Below are positions 31,882 through 40,596 of a stretch of 64,000 nucleotides of DNA, piece by piece. Source of the stretch: Micromonospora sp. C28SCA-DRY-2 (GTDB lineage Bacteria > Actinomycetota > Actinomycetes > Mycobacteriales > Micromonosporaceae); contig NZ_JAUMKD010000004.1 in assembly GCF_030519475.1 (NCBI RefSeq), positions 521,501 to 585,500 on the forward strand, given 5' to 3'. The notes below the pieces were generated by a model, which searched no databases, was not told where the DNA came from, and worked only from the letters and a program-made list of their open reading frames with translations. How positions within the stretch are numbered: the stretch's first letter is position 1; each line of letters opens with the position of its first letter. A program made the translations under genes and the position numbers.

Positions 31882-31964
31882 GCCGCACCACCGCACCGCA
31901 ACACCCGCACCGCAACACCCCGCACACGCCTCTCCACGTCCCCGGAAGAAGGTGTCCCCCCACC

Positions 31965-34900
31965 ATGTCCAGATTCCGTACCCGGGTCGTCGCGGCGCTC
32001 GCCGTGCTCGGCCTCGCCGTCACCGCGGCCCCCGCGCCGCCGGCCGCCGCGGCCGGCGGACCCAACCTCGCCGCCGGCCGGAACGCCGCGGCCAGCAGCG
32101 TCAACGGCCCGTACGCCGCGGCCAACCTCACCGACGGGAACCCGTCGACCTACTGGGAGAGCAGCGGCGCCCTCCCGCAGTGGGCCCAGGTCGACCTGGG
32201 CTCGGCCCGGTCCGTCGACCAGGTCAAGCTGAAGCTCCCGGCCGGCTGGGAGGCGCGCACCCAGACGCTGTCGGTGCAGGGCAGCGCGGACGGCAGCGGC
32301 TTCGGCACCATCGTCGCCTCGGCCGGCCGGCAGTTCAGCCCGGCCAACGGCAACACCGTCACCCTCGACTTCCCGGCCACCACCACCCGGTACGTCCGGG
32401 TGGCCATCACCGCCAACACCGGCTGGGGCGCCGCGCAGCTCGCCGAGCTGGAGGTCTACGGCGCGGCCACCTCCTCGGCGAACCTGGCGGCCGGTCGGAG
32501 CATGACCGCGAGCGCCCACGCGGACGTCTACGTCGCCGGCAACGCCAACGACGGCAACCAGGGCAGCTACTGGGAGAGCGCGAACAACGCCTTCCCGCAG
32601 TGGCTCCAGGTCGACCTCGCGGCCACGGTCAGCGTCAACCGGCTGGTGCTCAAGCTGCCCGCCGGCTGGGACGCCCGTACCCAGACGATCACCGTGCAGG
32701 GCGGCACCAACGGCGCCACCTTCAGCACCATCGTCGCCTCGGCCGGGTACGCGTTCACCCCCGGCGCCAACAACACCGTGACCATCACCTTCACCGCGGC
32801 CAGCACCCGCTACCTGCGGCTGCTCTTCACCGGCAACACCGGCTGGCCCGCCGGTCAACTCTCCGAGCTGGAGGTCTACGGCCCGGCGACCGGTGACACC
32901 CAGCCGCCGTCCGCGCCCGGCAACCTCGCCTACACCGAGCCGGCGAGTGGGCAGATCCGGCTGACCTGGTCGGCGTCGACCGACAACGTCGGGGTGACCG
33001 GCTACGACGTCTACGCCAACGGCACCCTGCGCACCAGCGTCAGCGGCAGCACGCTGGCGTACACCGACAACCAGCCGACCAGCGCCACCGTCAGCTACGT
33101 CGTCCGGGCCCGGGACGCGGCGGGCAACGTGTCGGCCGACAGCAACACGGTGACCCGGAACGGCAGCTCCGGCGACACGGTCGCGCCGACCGCGCCGGGC
33201 AACCTGGCGTACACCCAGCCGGCCGCCGGGCAGATCCGGCTGACCTGGTCGGCGTCGACCGACAACGTCGGGGTGACCGGCTACGACGTCTACGCCAACG
33301 GCGCGCTGCGGGGCAGCGTGAACGGCTCCACCCTCAGTTGGACCGACAACCAACCGGACACCGCGACCGTCTCCTACGTCGTCCGGGCCCGGGACGCGGC
33401 GGGCAACACCTCGGCGAACAGCAACACGGTGACCCGCACCGGCAGCACGCCGGGCGGCAGCAACCTCGCGGTCGACAAGCCGATCACCGCCTCGTCGATG
33501 GTGCACGTCTTCGCCGCGGCCAACGCCAACGACGACGACGTCACCACCTACTGGGAGGGCGCGCCCGGGGCGTACCCGAGCACGTTGACCGTGGCGTTGG
33601 GCGCGAACGCGAGCATCAGCGCGCTGGTGGTGAAGCTGAACCCGGACCCGGTCTGGGGCCCGCGTACGCAGACCTTCCAGGTGCTCGGCCGGGAGCAGTC
33701 GGCCTCCGGGTTCGGCACGCTGGTCGGCTCGGCGACGTACTCGTTCAGCCCGGCCAGCAGCAACACGGTGACCATCCCGGTGTCGGCGACCGCCGCCGAC
33801 GTCCGGCTCCAGTTCACCGCCAACTCCGGCTCGTCCAACGGCCAGGTCGCCGAACTCCAGGTGATCGGCGTGCCGGCGCCGAACCCGGACCTGACCGTCA
33901 CCGGGATCACCGCCGCCCCCGCCGCGCCGGTGGAGACCGACGCGATCACCCTCTCCGCCACCGTGCGCAACGCCGGCACGGCGGCCTCCGCCGCCACCAC
34001 CGTCGACTTCACCCTGGGTACGACGAAGGTCGGCACCGCCTCGGTCGGGGCGCTGGCGGCCGGCGCGTCGACCACCGTCTCGGCGAACATCGGGCCGCGC
34101 AACGCCGGCAGCTACCAGGTCGGCGCCACCGTCGACCCGGCGAACACGGTGATCGAGCAGAACGAGGCGAACAACGGCCACACCAGCCCGACCGCGCTCA
34201 CGGTCAGCCCGGTGGCCAGCTCCGACCTGGTCGCCTCGGCGGTGACCTGGTCGCCCGGCACGCCGAGCGCCGGCGCCACTGTCAGCTTCGCGGTGACCAT
34301 CCGCAACCAGGGCACTGTCGCCTCGGCGAGCGGCGCGCACGGCGTCACGCTGACCGTGCTGAACGACACCGGCGCGGTGGTCCGTACGCTGACCGGCTCG
34401 TACACCGGCACCATCGCCGTCGGGGGCAGCGCCGGCCCGGTCAACCTGGGCACCTGGACCGCCGCCAACGGCCGGTACACGGTCCGGGTGGTGCTCGCCG
34501 ACGACGCCAACGAACTGCCGGTGAAGCGGCAGAACAACACCAGCGACCGGTCGCTCTTCGTGGGCCGCGGCGCCAACCTGCCGTACGACATGTACGAGGC
34601 CGAGGAGGGCTCGGTCGGCGGCGGGGCGCAGGTGGTCGGGCCGAACCGGACCATCGGCGACCTGGCCGGGGAGGCGTCCGGCCGGCGGGCGGTGACCCTG
34701 AACAGCACCGGCGCGTACGTCGAGTGGACCACCCGGGCCCCGGCCAACGCCCTGGTGACCCGCTTCTCCATCCCGGACGCGCCGGGCGGCGGCGGGATCA
34801 CCTCGACCTTGAACATCTACGTCAACGGGGTGCTGCACAAGCCGATCAGCCTCACCTCGAAGCACATCTGGCTGTACGGCGCGGAGGCCAGCCCGAGCGA

Positions 34901-36251
34901 CTCGCCCAGCGCCGGCCCGCCCCGGCACATCTACGACGAGGCGAACATCCTGCTGGACTCCACCATCCCGGCGGGCAGCCGGATCCGGTTGCAGAAGGAC
35001 CCGGCCAACAGCACCACGTACGCCATCGACTTCGTGAACCTGGAGCAGGTGGCGCCGCGGGCCAACCCGGACCCGGCGCGGTACCGGGTGCCGAACGGGT
35101 TCAGCCACTCCGACGTGCAGAACGCGCTGGACGCGGTCCGGATGGACACCACCGGCAACCTGGTCGGCGTCTACCTGCCGGCCGGCACGTACGAGACAGC
35201 GCAGAAGTTCCAGGTCTACGGCAAGGCGGTCAAGGTGGTCGGCGCGGGCATGTGGTTCACCCGCTTCCAGACGCCGGTCGGCCAGCAGAACACCGACGCC
35301 GGCTTCCGGGTGGAGTCCTCGGCCAGCGGGTCGTCCTTCGAGCACCTGGCCTTCTTCGGCAACTACACCAACCGCATCGACGGCCCCGGCAAGGTCTGGG
35401 GCGAGCTGCGCGACGTCGACAACCTGACGCTGGACAACGTCTGGGTCGAGCACACCGTCTGCGCGTACTGGGGGGTGAGCGTCAGCGGCCTGAAGATCAC
35501 CAACAGCCGCTTCCGGAACACCTTCGCCGACGCCGTCAACATGACCAACGGCAGCACCAACAACCTGGTCAGCAACTCCGAGGGCCGGTCCAACGGCGAC
35601 GACGCGTTCGCCCTCTTCTCGGCCGTCGACCAGGGCGGGTCCACGGCCAACCACGGCAACGTCTTCGAGAACCTGACCGCCACGCTCACCTGGCGGGCGG
35701 CCGGGATCGCCGTGTACGGCGGCTACGACAACATCTTCCGCAACCTCTACATCGCGGACATGCTGACGTACTCCGGCATCACGATCAGCTCGCTGGACTT
35801 CGGCTACCCGTTCATCGGGTTCGGCGCCAGCCCGCCGACCCAGTTCCAGAACATCTCGCTGATCCGGGCCGGCGGTCACTTCTGGGGTGCGCAGACCTTC
35901 CCGGCGATCTGGGTCTTCTCGGCGTCGAAGGAGTTCCGCGGCATCCGCGTCTCGGACGTGGACATCGTCGACCCCACGTACTCCGGGATCATGTTCCAGA
36001 CGAAGTACAACGGGGGTCAGCCGGAGAACCCGATCACCGACACGGTCTTCACCAACGTGTCGATCTCGGGGGCCCGGCGCAGCGGTGACGCGTTCGACGC
36101 CAAGTCGGGCTTCGGCATCTGGGTCAACGAGATGCCGGAGCAGGGTCAGGGCCCGGCCGTCGGCTCGGCCACCTTCGTGAACCTGCGGCTGACCGACAAC
36201 TGGCAGGACATCCGCAACACCACCTCCACCTTCACCATCAACCGCAGCTGA
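31965..36251 (+). CDS. large modular secreted GH87-type alpha-1,3-glucanase
   Basis: A 1428-residue secreted enzyme, paralogue of the upstream gene with the modules in the opposite order. Signal peptide 1-32; discoidin/CBM32 modules at about 33-165 and 168-306; two nearly identical fibronectin type III domains (309-398, 404-492); a third discoidin module (494-638); two CARDB-like domains (639-745, 751-865); a CBM35-like module starting YDMYEAEEGSVGG (868-1020); then the catalytic beta-helix (1030-1428). The GH87 triad keeps the same spacing: D1189 in FADAVNM and D1212/D1213 in SNGDDAFAL. The many binding modules suit attack on insoluble wall polymer. A GAAGAAGG ribosome-like site precedes the ATG. 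Confidence 0.82.
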   Translation: MSRFRTRVVAALAVLGLAVTAAPAPPAAAAGGPNLAAGRNAAASSVNGPYAAANLTDGNPSTYWESSGALPQWAQVDLGSARSVDQVKLKLPAGWEARTQTLSVQGSADGSGFGTIVASAGRQFSPANGNTVTLDFPATTTRYVRVAITANTGWGAAQLAELEVYGAATSSANLAAGRSMTASAHADVYVAGNANDGNQGSYWESANNAFPQWLQVDLAATVSVNRLVLKLPAGWDARTQTITVQGGTNGATFSTIVASAGYAFTPGANNTVTITFTAASTRYLRLLFTGNTGWPAGQLSELEVYGPATGDTQPPSAPGNLAYTEPASGQIRLTWSASTDNVGVTGYDVYANGTLRTSVSGSTLAYTDNQPTSATVSYVVRARDAAGNVSADSNTVTRNGSSGDTVAPTAPGNLAYTQPAAGQIRLTWSASTDNVGVTGYDVYANGALRGSVNGSTLSWTDNQPDTATVSYVVRARDAAGNTSANSNTVTRTGSTPGGSNLAVDKPITASSMVHVFAAANANDDDVTTYWEGAPGAYPSTLTVALGANASISALVVKLNPDPVWGPRTQTFQVLGREQSASGFGTLVGSATYSFSPASSNTVTIPVSATAADVRLQFTANSGSSNGQVAELQVIGVPAPNPDLTVTGITAAPAAPVETDAITLSATVRNAGTAASAATTVDFTLGTTKVGTASVGALAAGASTTVSANIGPRNAGSYQVGATVDPANTVIEQNEANNGHTSPTALTVSPVASSDLVASAVTWSPGTPSAGATVSFAVTIRNQGTVASASGAHGVTLTVLNDTGAVVRTLTGSYTGTIAVGGSAGPVNLGTWTAANGRYTVRVVLADDANELPVKRQNNTSDRSLFVGRGANLPYDMYEAEEGSVGGGAQVVGPNRTIGDLAGEASGRRAVTLNSTGAYVEWTTRAPANALVTRFSIPDAPGGGGITSTLNIYVNGVLHKPISLTSKHIWLYGAEASPSDSPSAGPPRHIYDEANILLDSTIPAGSRIRLQKDPANSTTYAIDFVNLEQVAPRANPDPARYRVPNGFSHSDVQNALDAVRMDTTGNLVGVYLPAGTYETAQKFQVYGKAVKVVGAGMWFTRFQTPVGQQNTDAGFRVESSASGSSFEHLAFFGNYTNRIDGPGKVWGELRDVDNLTLDNVWVEHTVCAYWGVSVSGLKITNSRFRNTFADAVNMTNGSTNNLVSNSEGRSNGDDAFALFSAVDQGGSTANHGNVFENLTATLTWRAAGIAVYGGYDNIFRNLYIADMLTYSGITISSLDFGYPFIGFGASPPTQFQNISLIRAGGHFWGAQTFPAIWVFSASKEFRGIRVSDVDIVDPTYSGIMFQTKYNGGQPENPITDTVFTNVSISGARRSGDAFDAKSGFGIWVNEMPEQGQGPAVGSATFVNLRLTDNWQDIRNTTSTFTINRS
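32949..33302 (+). repeat. intragenic FN3 duplication with a 75-bp identical block
   Basis: Bases 32949-33023 recur unchanged at 33228-33302, an offset of 279 bp (93 codons), inside the two fibronectin type III domains. Perfect identity including silent positions shows recent duplication or gene conversion. Confidence 0.9.
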
Positions 36252-36264
36252 GCGGCACCGGATC

Positions 36265-36301
36265 GGGCGCCGCCGGGAGGACCAGCCCCCCGGCGGCGCC
36301 C
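36265..36301. terminator. bidirectional terminator
   Basis: A perfect 13-bp stem (36265-36277 with 36289-36301) and 11-base loop between the convergent glucanase and crotonase-family genes. Confidence 0.8.
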
Positions 36302-36329
36302 GTCCCTCGGCTCCGATGCGGTCGCGGCG

Positions 36330-37094
36330 TCAGTCGGCCGGGGCGCCGTGCCGGCCGGCGCCGGCAGTGAACCGGGCCGCCCCGGCCGCCGCGTCGGCGG
36401 CCAGCGAGTCCATCCCGTACGCCAGCTCGGTGGCGAGCGCCGCCGGCTCCGGCAGGCCCGCGCCGGCCAGCACCGAGGCCCGGTCGTTGCGCAGGCAGGT
36501 CTGCGGGTGCCGGGCGATCTCGGCGGCCAGCCGCTCGGCCGCCGCCCGCGCCTCACCCGGCGCGACCAGCCGGTTCACCAACCCCATGGCGTACGCCTCG
36601 TCGGCCGGTACCGGCCGGCCGGTGAGGATCAGGTCCATCGCCCGGCTCTCGCCGATCAACCGGGGCAGCCGGACCGTCCCGCCGTCGATCAACGGCACCC
36701 CCCACCGCCGGCAGAACACCCCGAGCACCGCGTCGGACTCGGCCACCCGCAGGTCGCACCAGAGCGCCAGCTCCAGCCCGCCGGCCACCGCGTACCCGGA
36801 GATGGCGGCGATCACCGGCTTGGTCAGGGTCAGCCGGGTCGGGCCCATCGGGCCATCGCCCTCCGCCTCGACCCGGTTGCCGCTGGGCGTGCCGATCGCC
36901 TTCAGGTCGGCCCCGGAGCAGAACGTGCCGCCGGCGCCCCAGAGCACGGCCACCGCCGCGTCGGGATCGGCGTCGAAGGCCCGGAACGCGTCGGCCAGTG
37001 CCCGGGCGGTCGGCCCGTCGACGGCGTTGCGCGCCGCCGGCCGGTCCAGGATCACCGTGGTCACCGGCCCGTCCCGCTCGACCCGTACGCCCAT
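36330..37094 (-). CDS. crotonase-family protein lacking the second hydratase glutamate
   Basis: A 254-residue crotonase-fold protein. CSGADLKAI and SGYAVAGGLELALWCDLRV form the CoA and oxyanion-hole regions, and the first Glu (GGLELAL) is present. The position of the second catalytic Glu, FGxPE in hydratases, reads VLGVFCRRWGV, so standard hydration is unlikely; isomerase, hydrolase or other crotonase chemistry is possible. The ATG at 37094 follows CATGCT (37101-37106 on plus) by 6 bases, a leaderless start. Divergent from the riboswitch-controlled bluB gene, with no evident pathway link. Confidence 0.82.
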   Translation of the reverse strand: MGVRVERDGPVTTVILDRPAARNAVDGPTARALADAFRAFDADPDAAVAVLWGAGGTFCSGADLKAIGTPSGNRVEAEGDGPMGPTRLTLTKPVIAAISGYAVAGGLELALWCDLRVAESDAVLGVFCRRWGVPLIDGGTVRLPRLIGESRAMDLILTGRPVPADEAYAMGLVNRLVAPGEARAAAERLAAEIARHPQTCLRNDRASVLAGAGLPEPAALATELAYGMDSLAADAAAGAARFTAGAGRHGAPAD

Positions 37095-37305
37095 CGGCAC
37101 AGCATGCCCCCGGCGGTGCCGGCACGCCAGGGGGTGACCGTCAGTGGTCTCGGGCTCCGTCCCGTCGCACCACGGTCGCGCCGAGCGCGGCCCCGACCAC
37201 TCAGGAACCACAGTGGTCGTGGGGCTCCGGCCCGCGACCGGATTACCACCCGCCCGGGTGTCCGGCGACCGGGCGCGGGGCTAGCATCACCGACGGCACG
37301 ATCAT

Positions 37306-37475
37306 GCGAGGTGCCCCGCGCGAGCGGGGAGAATCGGGAAGCCGGTGGAAATCCGGCACGGGCCCGCCGCGGTGACCGGGGAGCCACCGTCCACGCGCAG
37401 CAGCGCAGCCACTGGCCGACGGCCGGGAAGGCGGGCGGCCAGGCGTCGATCCGGGAGTCCGAAGACCGGCCTCGC
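37306..37475 (+). ncRNA. cobalamin (B12) riboswitch
   Basis: A cobalamin aptamer: closing helix GCGAGG (37306-37311) with CCTCGC (37470-37475), the conserved GGGAA..GGTGGAAATCC core (37336-37353), the CACGGGCCCGCC region, GCCACTGG (37408-37415), GGGAAGGCGGGC and the 3' block GGGAGTCCGAAGACCGGCC. These are the order and spacing of the B12 box and its core. It lies in the leader of bluB, which makes the lower ligand of B12, so B12 should shut off expression. Confidence 0.93.
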
Positions 37476-37482
37476 GTCCGGT

Positions 37483-37502
37483 GCCCACGCCGGGGCGTGG
37501 GC
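37483..37502 (+). promoter_or_regulatory. expression-platform hairpin of the B12 riboswitch
   Basis: GCCCACGC (37483-37490) pairs with GCGTGGGC (37495-37502) around CGGG, between the aptamer and the ribosome site GGGAG (37513-37517). No U-tract follows, so control is more likely at translation than by termination. Confidence 0.55.
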
Positions 37503-37523
37503 CGAGCGCAGCGGGAGCCTGCC

Positions 37524-38159
37524 CTGAACACCGAGCTGTACGACGTCATCCACCGCCGCCGGGACGTGCGCGCCCAGTTCACCGGCGCGCCGGTGCCCGA
37601 GGAGGTGCTGCACCGGATCCTCACCGCGGCGCACGCCGCGCCGAGCGTCGGCTACTCCCAGCCCTGGGACTTCGTCGTGGTCCGCGACCCCGAGCTGCGG
37701 CGCCGCTTCCACGACCACGTACGCACCGAGCGGGAGACGTTCGCCGCCACGCTGGAGGGCGCGGCGGCCGAGACGTTCGTCCGCATCAAGATCGACGGCG
37801 TGCTGGAGTCGACCCTGTCGATCGTGGTCACCTACGACCCGGACCGGGGCGGCCCGGCCGTGCTGGGCCGCCACGCCATCGCCGACACCGGGCTCTACTC
37901 GGTCTGCCTGGCCATCCAGAACCTCTGGCTGGCCGCCACGGCCGAGGGACTCGGCGTCGGTTGGGTGTCCTTCTACCGGGAGCCGTGGCTGGCCGACCTG
38001 CTGGGGATCCCGCCCGGCATCCGGCCGGTGGCCTGGCTCTGCCTGGGCCCGGTCACCCACCTCGAGTCCGTGCCCGACCTGGCCCGGCACGGCTGGCGGC
38101 AGAAGCGGCCGCTGGCCGACGCCGTCCACCAGGACCGCTGGGCGGCCCCGGCCCGGTGA
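37524..38159 (+). CDS. bluB: 5,6-dimethylbenzimidazole synthase BluB
   Basis: BluB cleaves reduced FMN with oxygen to give 5,6-dimethylbenzimidazole, the lower axial base of cobalamin. The 211-residue nitroreductase-fold protein has YDVIHRRRDVRAQF at the FMN phosphate site, AAHAAPSVGYSQPWDFVVV, DTGLYSVCLAIQNLWLAATAEGLGVGW and SFYREPWLADLLGIP, all typical. The start appears to be CTG at 37524: GGGAG (37513-37517) sits 6 bases before it and NTELYDVIHRRRDVR is the normal N-terminus. The only upstream alternative, GTG at 37497, lies in the riboswitch hairpin and has no ribosome site. B12 riboswitch control agrees with the function. Confidence 0.93.
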   Translation: MNTELYDVIHRRRDVRAQFTGAPVPEEVLHRILTAAHAAPSVGYSQPWDFVVVRDPELRRRFHDHVRTERETFAATLEGAAAETFVRIKIDGVLESTLSIVVTYDPDRGGPAVLGRHAIADTGLYSVCLAIQNLWLAATAEGLGVGWVSFYREPWLADLLGIPPGIRPVAWLCLGPVTHLESVPDLARHGWRQKRPLADAVHQDRWAAPAR

Positions 38160-38253
38160 TCCCGGACCGGGCCGTCGCCCGGTCGCCACGCACCGCGGCG
38201 GATCCGTCACCGCCGACCGGTTTGCGACCGCGAACGCCGGGAAGTCGGTACGG

Positions 38254-39105
38254 GTGCGAGCACTGTTGACGAAGATCGAACAGAACACCCGGCTGGACCG
38301 GGTGGGTGACCGGTTGCAGCGTGCGGTGCAGGCGACGCTGCGGCCGCAGCGGGTCCGCGACCTGCTGCACGGGGTGTGGCTGGGCCATCCGCTGCACCCG
38401 GCGATGGTGCAGGTGCCGGTGGGCGCCTGGATCAGCGCGGCGGTGCTGGACGTGCTGCCCGGGCAGCAGCGGGCGGCCACCACGCTCACCACGCTGGGCA
38501 CGGTGAGCGCCCTGCCGGCGGCGGTCGCCGGCCTCAACGACTGGGCCGCGCTCGCCCCCGACCAGCGCCGGGTGGGCCTGGTGCACGCCGCGTCCAACAC
38601 CGTCGCCCTGGCCTTCTACGCCGGCTCGGTGAGCGCGCGCCTGCGCGGGCGGCACGGGCTCGGCCGGGCCCTCGGCATGATGGGGCTCAGCGCGGCCAGC
38701 ATGGGCGCCTACATCGGCGGGCACCTGGCGTACAAGCAGGGCGCGCAGGTCAACCAGAGCATCTCCGAGATGCACCGGATGAGCGGCGGCTGGCACCCGC
38801 TGGGCGACATGGCGGCCCTGCCGCAGCGCCAACTGATCACCCGGGAGATCGACGACGTGTCGGTGATCCTCTACCGGCACGACGACGACGTCACGGTGAT
38901 GCTGGAGCGCTGCCCCCACCAGAGCGGCCCGCTCGGCCAGGGTGAGGTGCAGGTGGTCGACGGGCACGAGTGCGTGGTCTGCCCGTGGCACGGCAGCACG
39001 TTCCGGCTCAACGGCGGCGAGGTCGTGCACGGCCCGTCCGGCAACGACCAGCAGATCCTGCAGACCCGGATCCGCGAGGGCGTGCTGGAGGCCCGACTCC
39101 CCTGA
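38254..39105 (+). CDS. membrane DUF2231 protein fused to a Rieske 2Fe-2S domain
   Basis: A 283-residue protein. Residues about 45-165 are a four-helix DUF2231-type membrane region (GHPLHPAMVQVPVGAWISAAVLD). The C-terminal domain (about 185-283) is a Rieske cluster domain with both ligand motifs, CPHQSGPL and CPWHGSTF (Cys-x-His and Cys-x-x-His). Such proteins are thought to pass electrons near the membrane; donor and acceptor are unknown. GTG start with GGGAAG about 10 bases upstream. It may follow bluB on one transcript (94-bp gap), but the link is weak. Confidence 0.88.
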   Translation: MRALLTKIEQNTRLDRVGDRLQRAVQATLRPQRVRDLLHGVWLGHPLHPAMVQVPVGAWISAAVLDVLPGQQRAATTLTTLGTVSALPAAVAGLNDWAALAPDQRRVGLVHAASNTVALAFYAGSVSARLRGRHGLGRALGMMGLSAASMGAYIGGHLAYKQGAQVNQSISEMHRMSGGWHPLGDMAALPQRQLITREIDDVSVILYRHDDDVTVMLERCPHQSGPLGQGEVQVVDGHECVVCPWHGSTFRLNGGEVVHGPSGNDQQILQTRIREGVLEARLP

Positions 39106-39348
39106 CCCGCGACGCGTGCGGTGAGGTCGCGCGGCGGTAGGTCGGCGCGCCGCCGCCCGAGCGGGCCGCTGCCGCAGAGTCATCACGCTCTTCTGGATGT
39201 ACTGCCGGGTCCGAGGTGACCGTCGGTGACGGTCTGCCTGTCCGGTCCGGTCGGGGGTCGGTCTCTGACGTGTCGGCGCTGGGTTGTCGGGCGCTCAGGT
39301 CGGTGCTGGGCGCGGTCGTCGGGACGGCGGCTGCGTCGGCTCGGCCGG

Positions 39349-40581
39349 CTAGTCGCGGCGGTGCCGACCCACCGGGAGTTCTCCGGCGCTCGCCTGCGCC
39401 CCGGTCCGGCCGCGTCCGGTGGCCGGGCGGCGCCGCAGCCCGAGGACCGCGCCGATCTGGGCGCCGACGATGCTGGCCACGGCGAGCACGGCGGAGACCG
39501 CCAGCGGCCGGTTCATCCGGTCCGGCTCACCCGCCCGGGCCGCCCCGACCGTCACCGGAGCGCCGCCGGGAGCCTCGGCCGCCGGCGGCGCCACGCCCGG
39601 CCGTTCCCGCGTCGTCTCCGCCGACCCCGGCGCGGCCCGGTCGGAGCCGGCCTTCCCCTGGGTCGCCCGACCGGGCGTGGTCGGGGCCGCGGTCTGCTGG
39701 CCCGCGCCGGCCTGGCCGGGGTTCGGCTGGCCCGGTGCGACCTGACCTGGGGTCGGGTGGCCGGGGCGGGTCGGGCGGGCGACCAGTCGGCCGGTGGCGT
39801 GCGGACGGGCGCCCCGGTCGCTGGCCTGCGCTGGCAGCTTCAGCAACTGGCCGGGGCGGATCCGGTCCGGGTCGTCCAGCCGGTTGAGCCGGGCCAGCTC
39901 CCGGTAGTCGGCGAACTCGCCCAGGTAGCGCTCGGCGACGGCGCCGAGGTAGTCCCCCTTCGCCACCCGGTAGACGGGCGCGCCGGCGACCGGCGCGCGG
40001 CTCCCCGACCCGCCCGCACCCGACCCGCCCGCGCCGGGCGGCAGCGCGCCCGACTCGCTCGCGCCGGGTGGCAGCGCGGGCGACGCGATCGAGTACCAGG
40101 CCGCTTCGGGCGCCGAGGGCGGGACCGATGCCGGTACCAGCGGCGCGACCGCGGCCGGCTGGGCGTACGGCTGCATGGTGGCGGTGGCGGCGCTCGCCGC
40201 CGGGGCGGCGGCGACGATCAGCGCGACCGACCCGACCAGCGCGGCCGCCGCGCGCTGCTGGCGGCTCATCCCGGGCAGCCGGGGCGCCGGCCGGCGTAGC
40301 GCCTGCGCTGCCAGCTCGACCAGCACCGAGAGGGTGAAGGTGGCCCAGCCGAACCAGCCGGCCAAGGCCAGCGCCCGCAGGAAGAGCCGGCCGTCGTCGC
40401 GGCTGGTCAGGGTGGCGCCGATCTCGGCGACCGTGGGCACGTGGTCGGGCAGCGGGTTGCCGGCGAGGGCGAGCAGCGCCACCGGCCCGCCGACCACCAC
40501 CGCGCAGAGCACGACGAGCGCGGCGAACCCGGTCAGGACCCGTCCGGTCCGCCGGAGGGCGGAGCGACCCGATGCGGCCAT
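39349..40581 (-). CDS. LysM-domain membrane protein at the end of the Tad cluster
   Basis: A 410-residue protein: three hydrophobic segments (about 15-42, 70-92, 112-130), a Pro/Ala/Ser linker, a LysM-type domain (about 205-252: VYRVAKGDYLGAVAERYLGEFADYRELARLN, closing with IRPGQLLKLP), a long disordered Pro/Gly/Thr region and a last membrane segment (LAVSAVLAVASIVGAQIGAVLG) before a basic tail. LysM domains bind peptidoglycan, so the protein may tie the secretion complex to the wall. It is 15 bp from the TadG-like gene in the same orientation, so probably the last gene of the operon. Exact role unknown. Confidence 0.8.
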   Translation of the reverse strand: MAASGRSALRRTGRVLTGFAALVVLCAVVVGGPVALLALAGNPLPDHVPTVAEIGATLTSRDDGRLFLRALALAGWFGWATFTLSVLVELAAQALRRPAPRLPGMSRQQRAAAALVGSVALIVAAAPAASAATATMQPYAQPAAVAPLVPASVPPSAPEAAWYSIASPALPPGASESGALPPGAGGSGAGGSGSRAPVAGAPVYRVAKGDYLGAVAERYLGEFADYRELARLNRLDDPDRIRPGQLLKLPAQASDRGARPHATGRLVARPTRPGHPTPGQVAPGQPNPGQAGAGQQTAAPTTPGRATQGKAGSDRAAPGSAETTRERPGVAPPAAEAPGGAPVTVGAARAGEPDRMNRPLAVSAVLAVASIVGAQIGAVLGLRRRPATGRGRTGAQASAGELPVGRHRRD

Positions 40582-40596
40582 GGCTGCCTTCCTTCC

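Noticed and set aside
26136..31896. Two overlapping long minus-strand frames of about 1000 codons opposite the importer, GH13 and first glucanase genes
   Set aside because: Same reason: no domains, composition typical of antisense frames, and complete overlap with well-recognised plus-strand genes.
31512..35879. Very long open frame (over 1400 codons) on the minus strand opposite the second glucanase gene
   Set aside because: It is an antisense shadow caused by high GC: the plus-strand gene has a signal peptide, clear domains and the normal third-position bias, while the minus frame encodes low-complexity Gly/Arg/Val-rich sequence without domains.
37497..37499. GTG at 37497 as start of bluB
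   Set aside because: It lies inside the riboswitch hairpin, has no ribosome site and would add nine non-conserved residues.
39106..39348. Small open frames between the Rieske gene and the LysM gene
   Set aside because: No ribosome site, domain or codon-bias support; the gap appears non-coding and I see no clear regulatory element in it.
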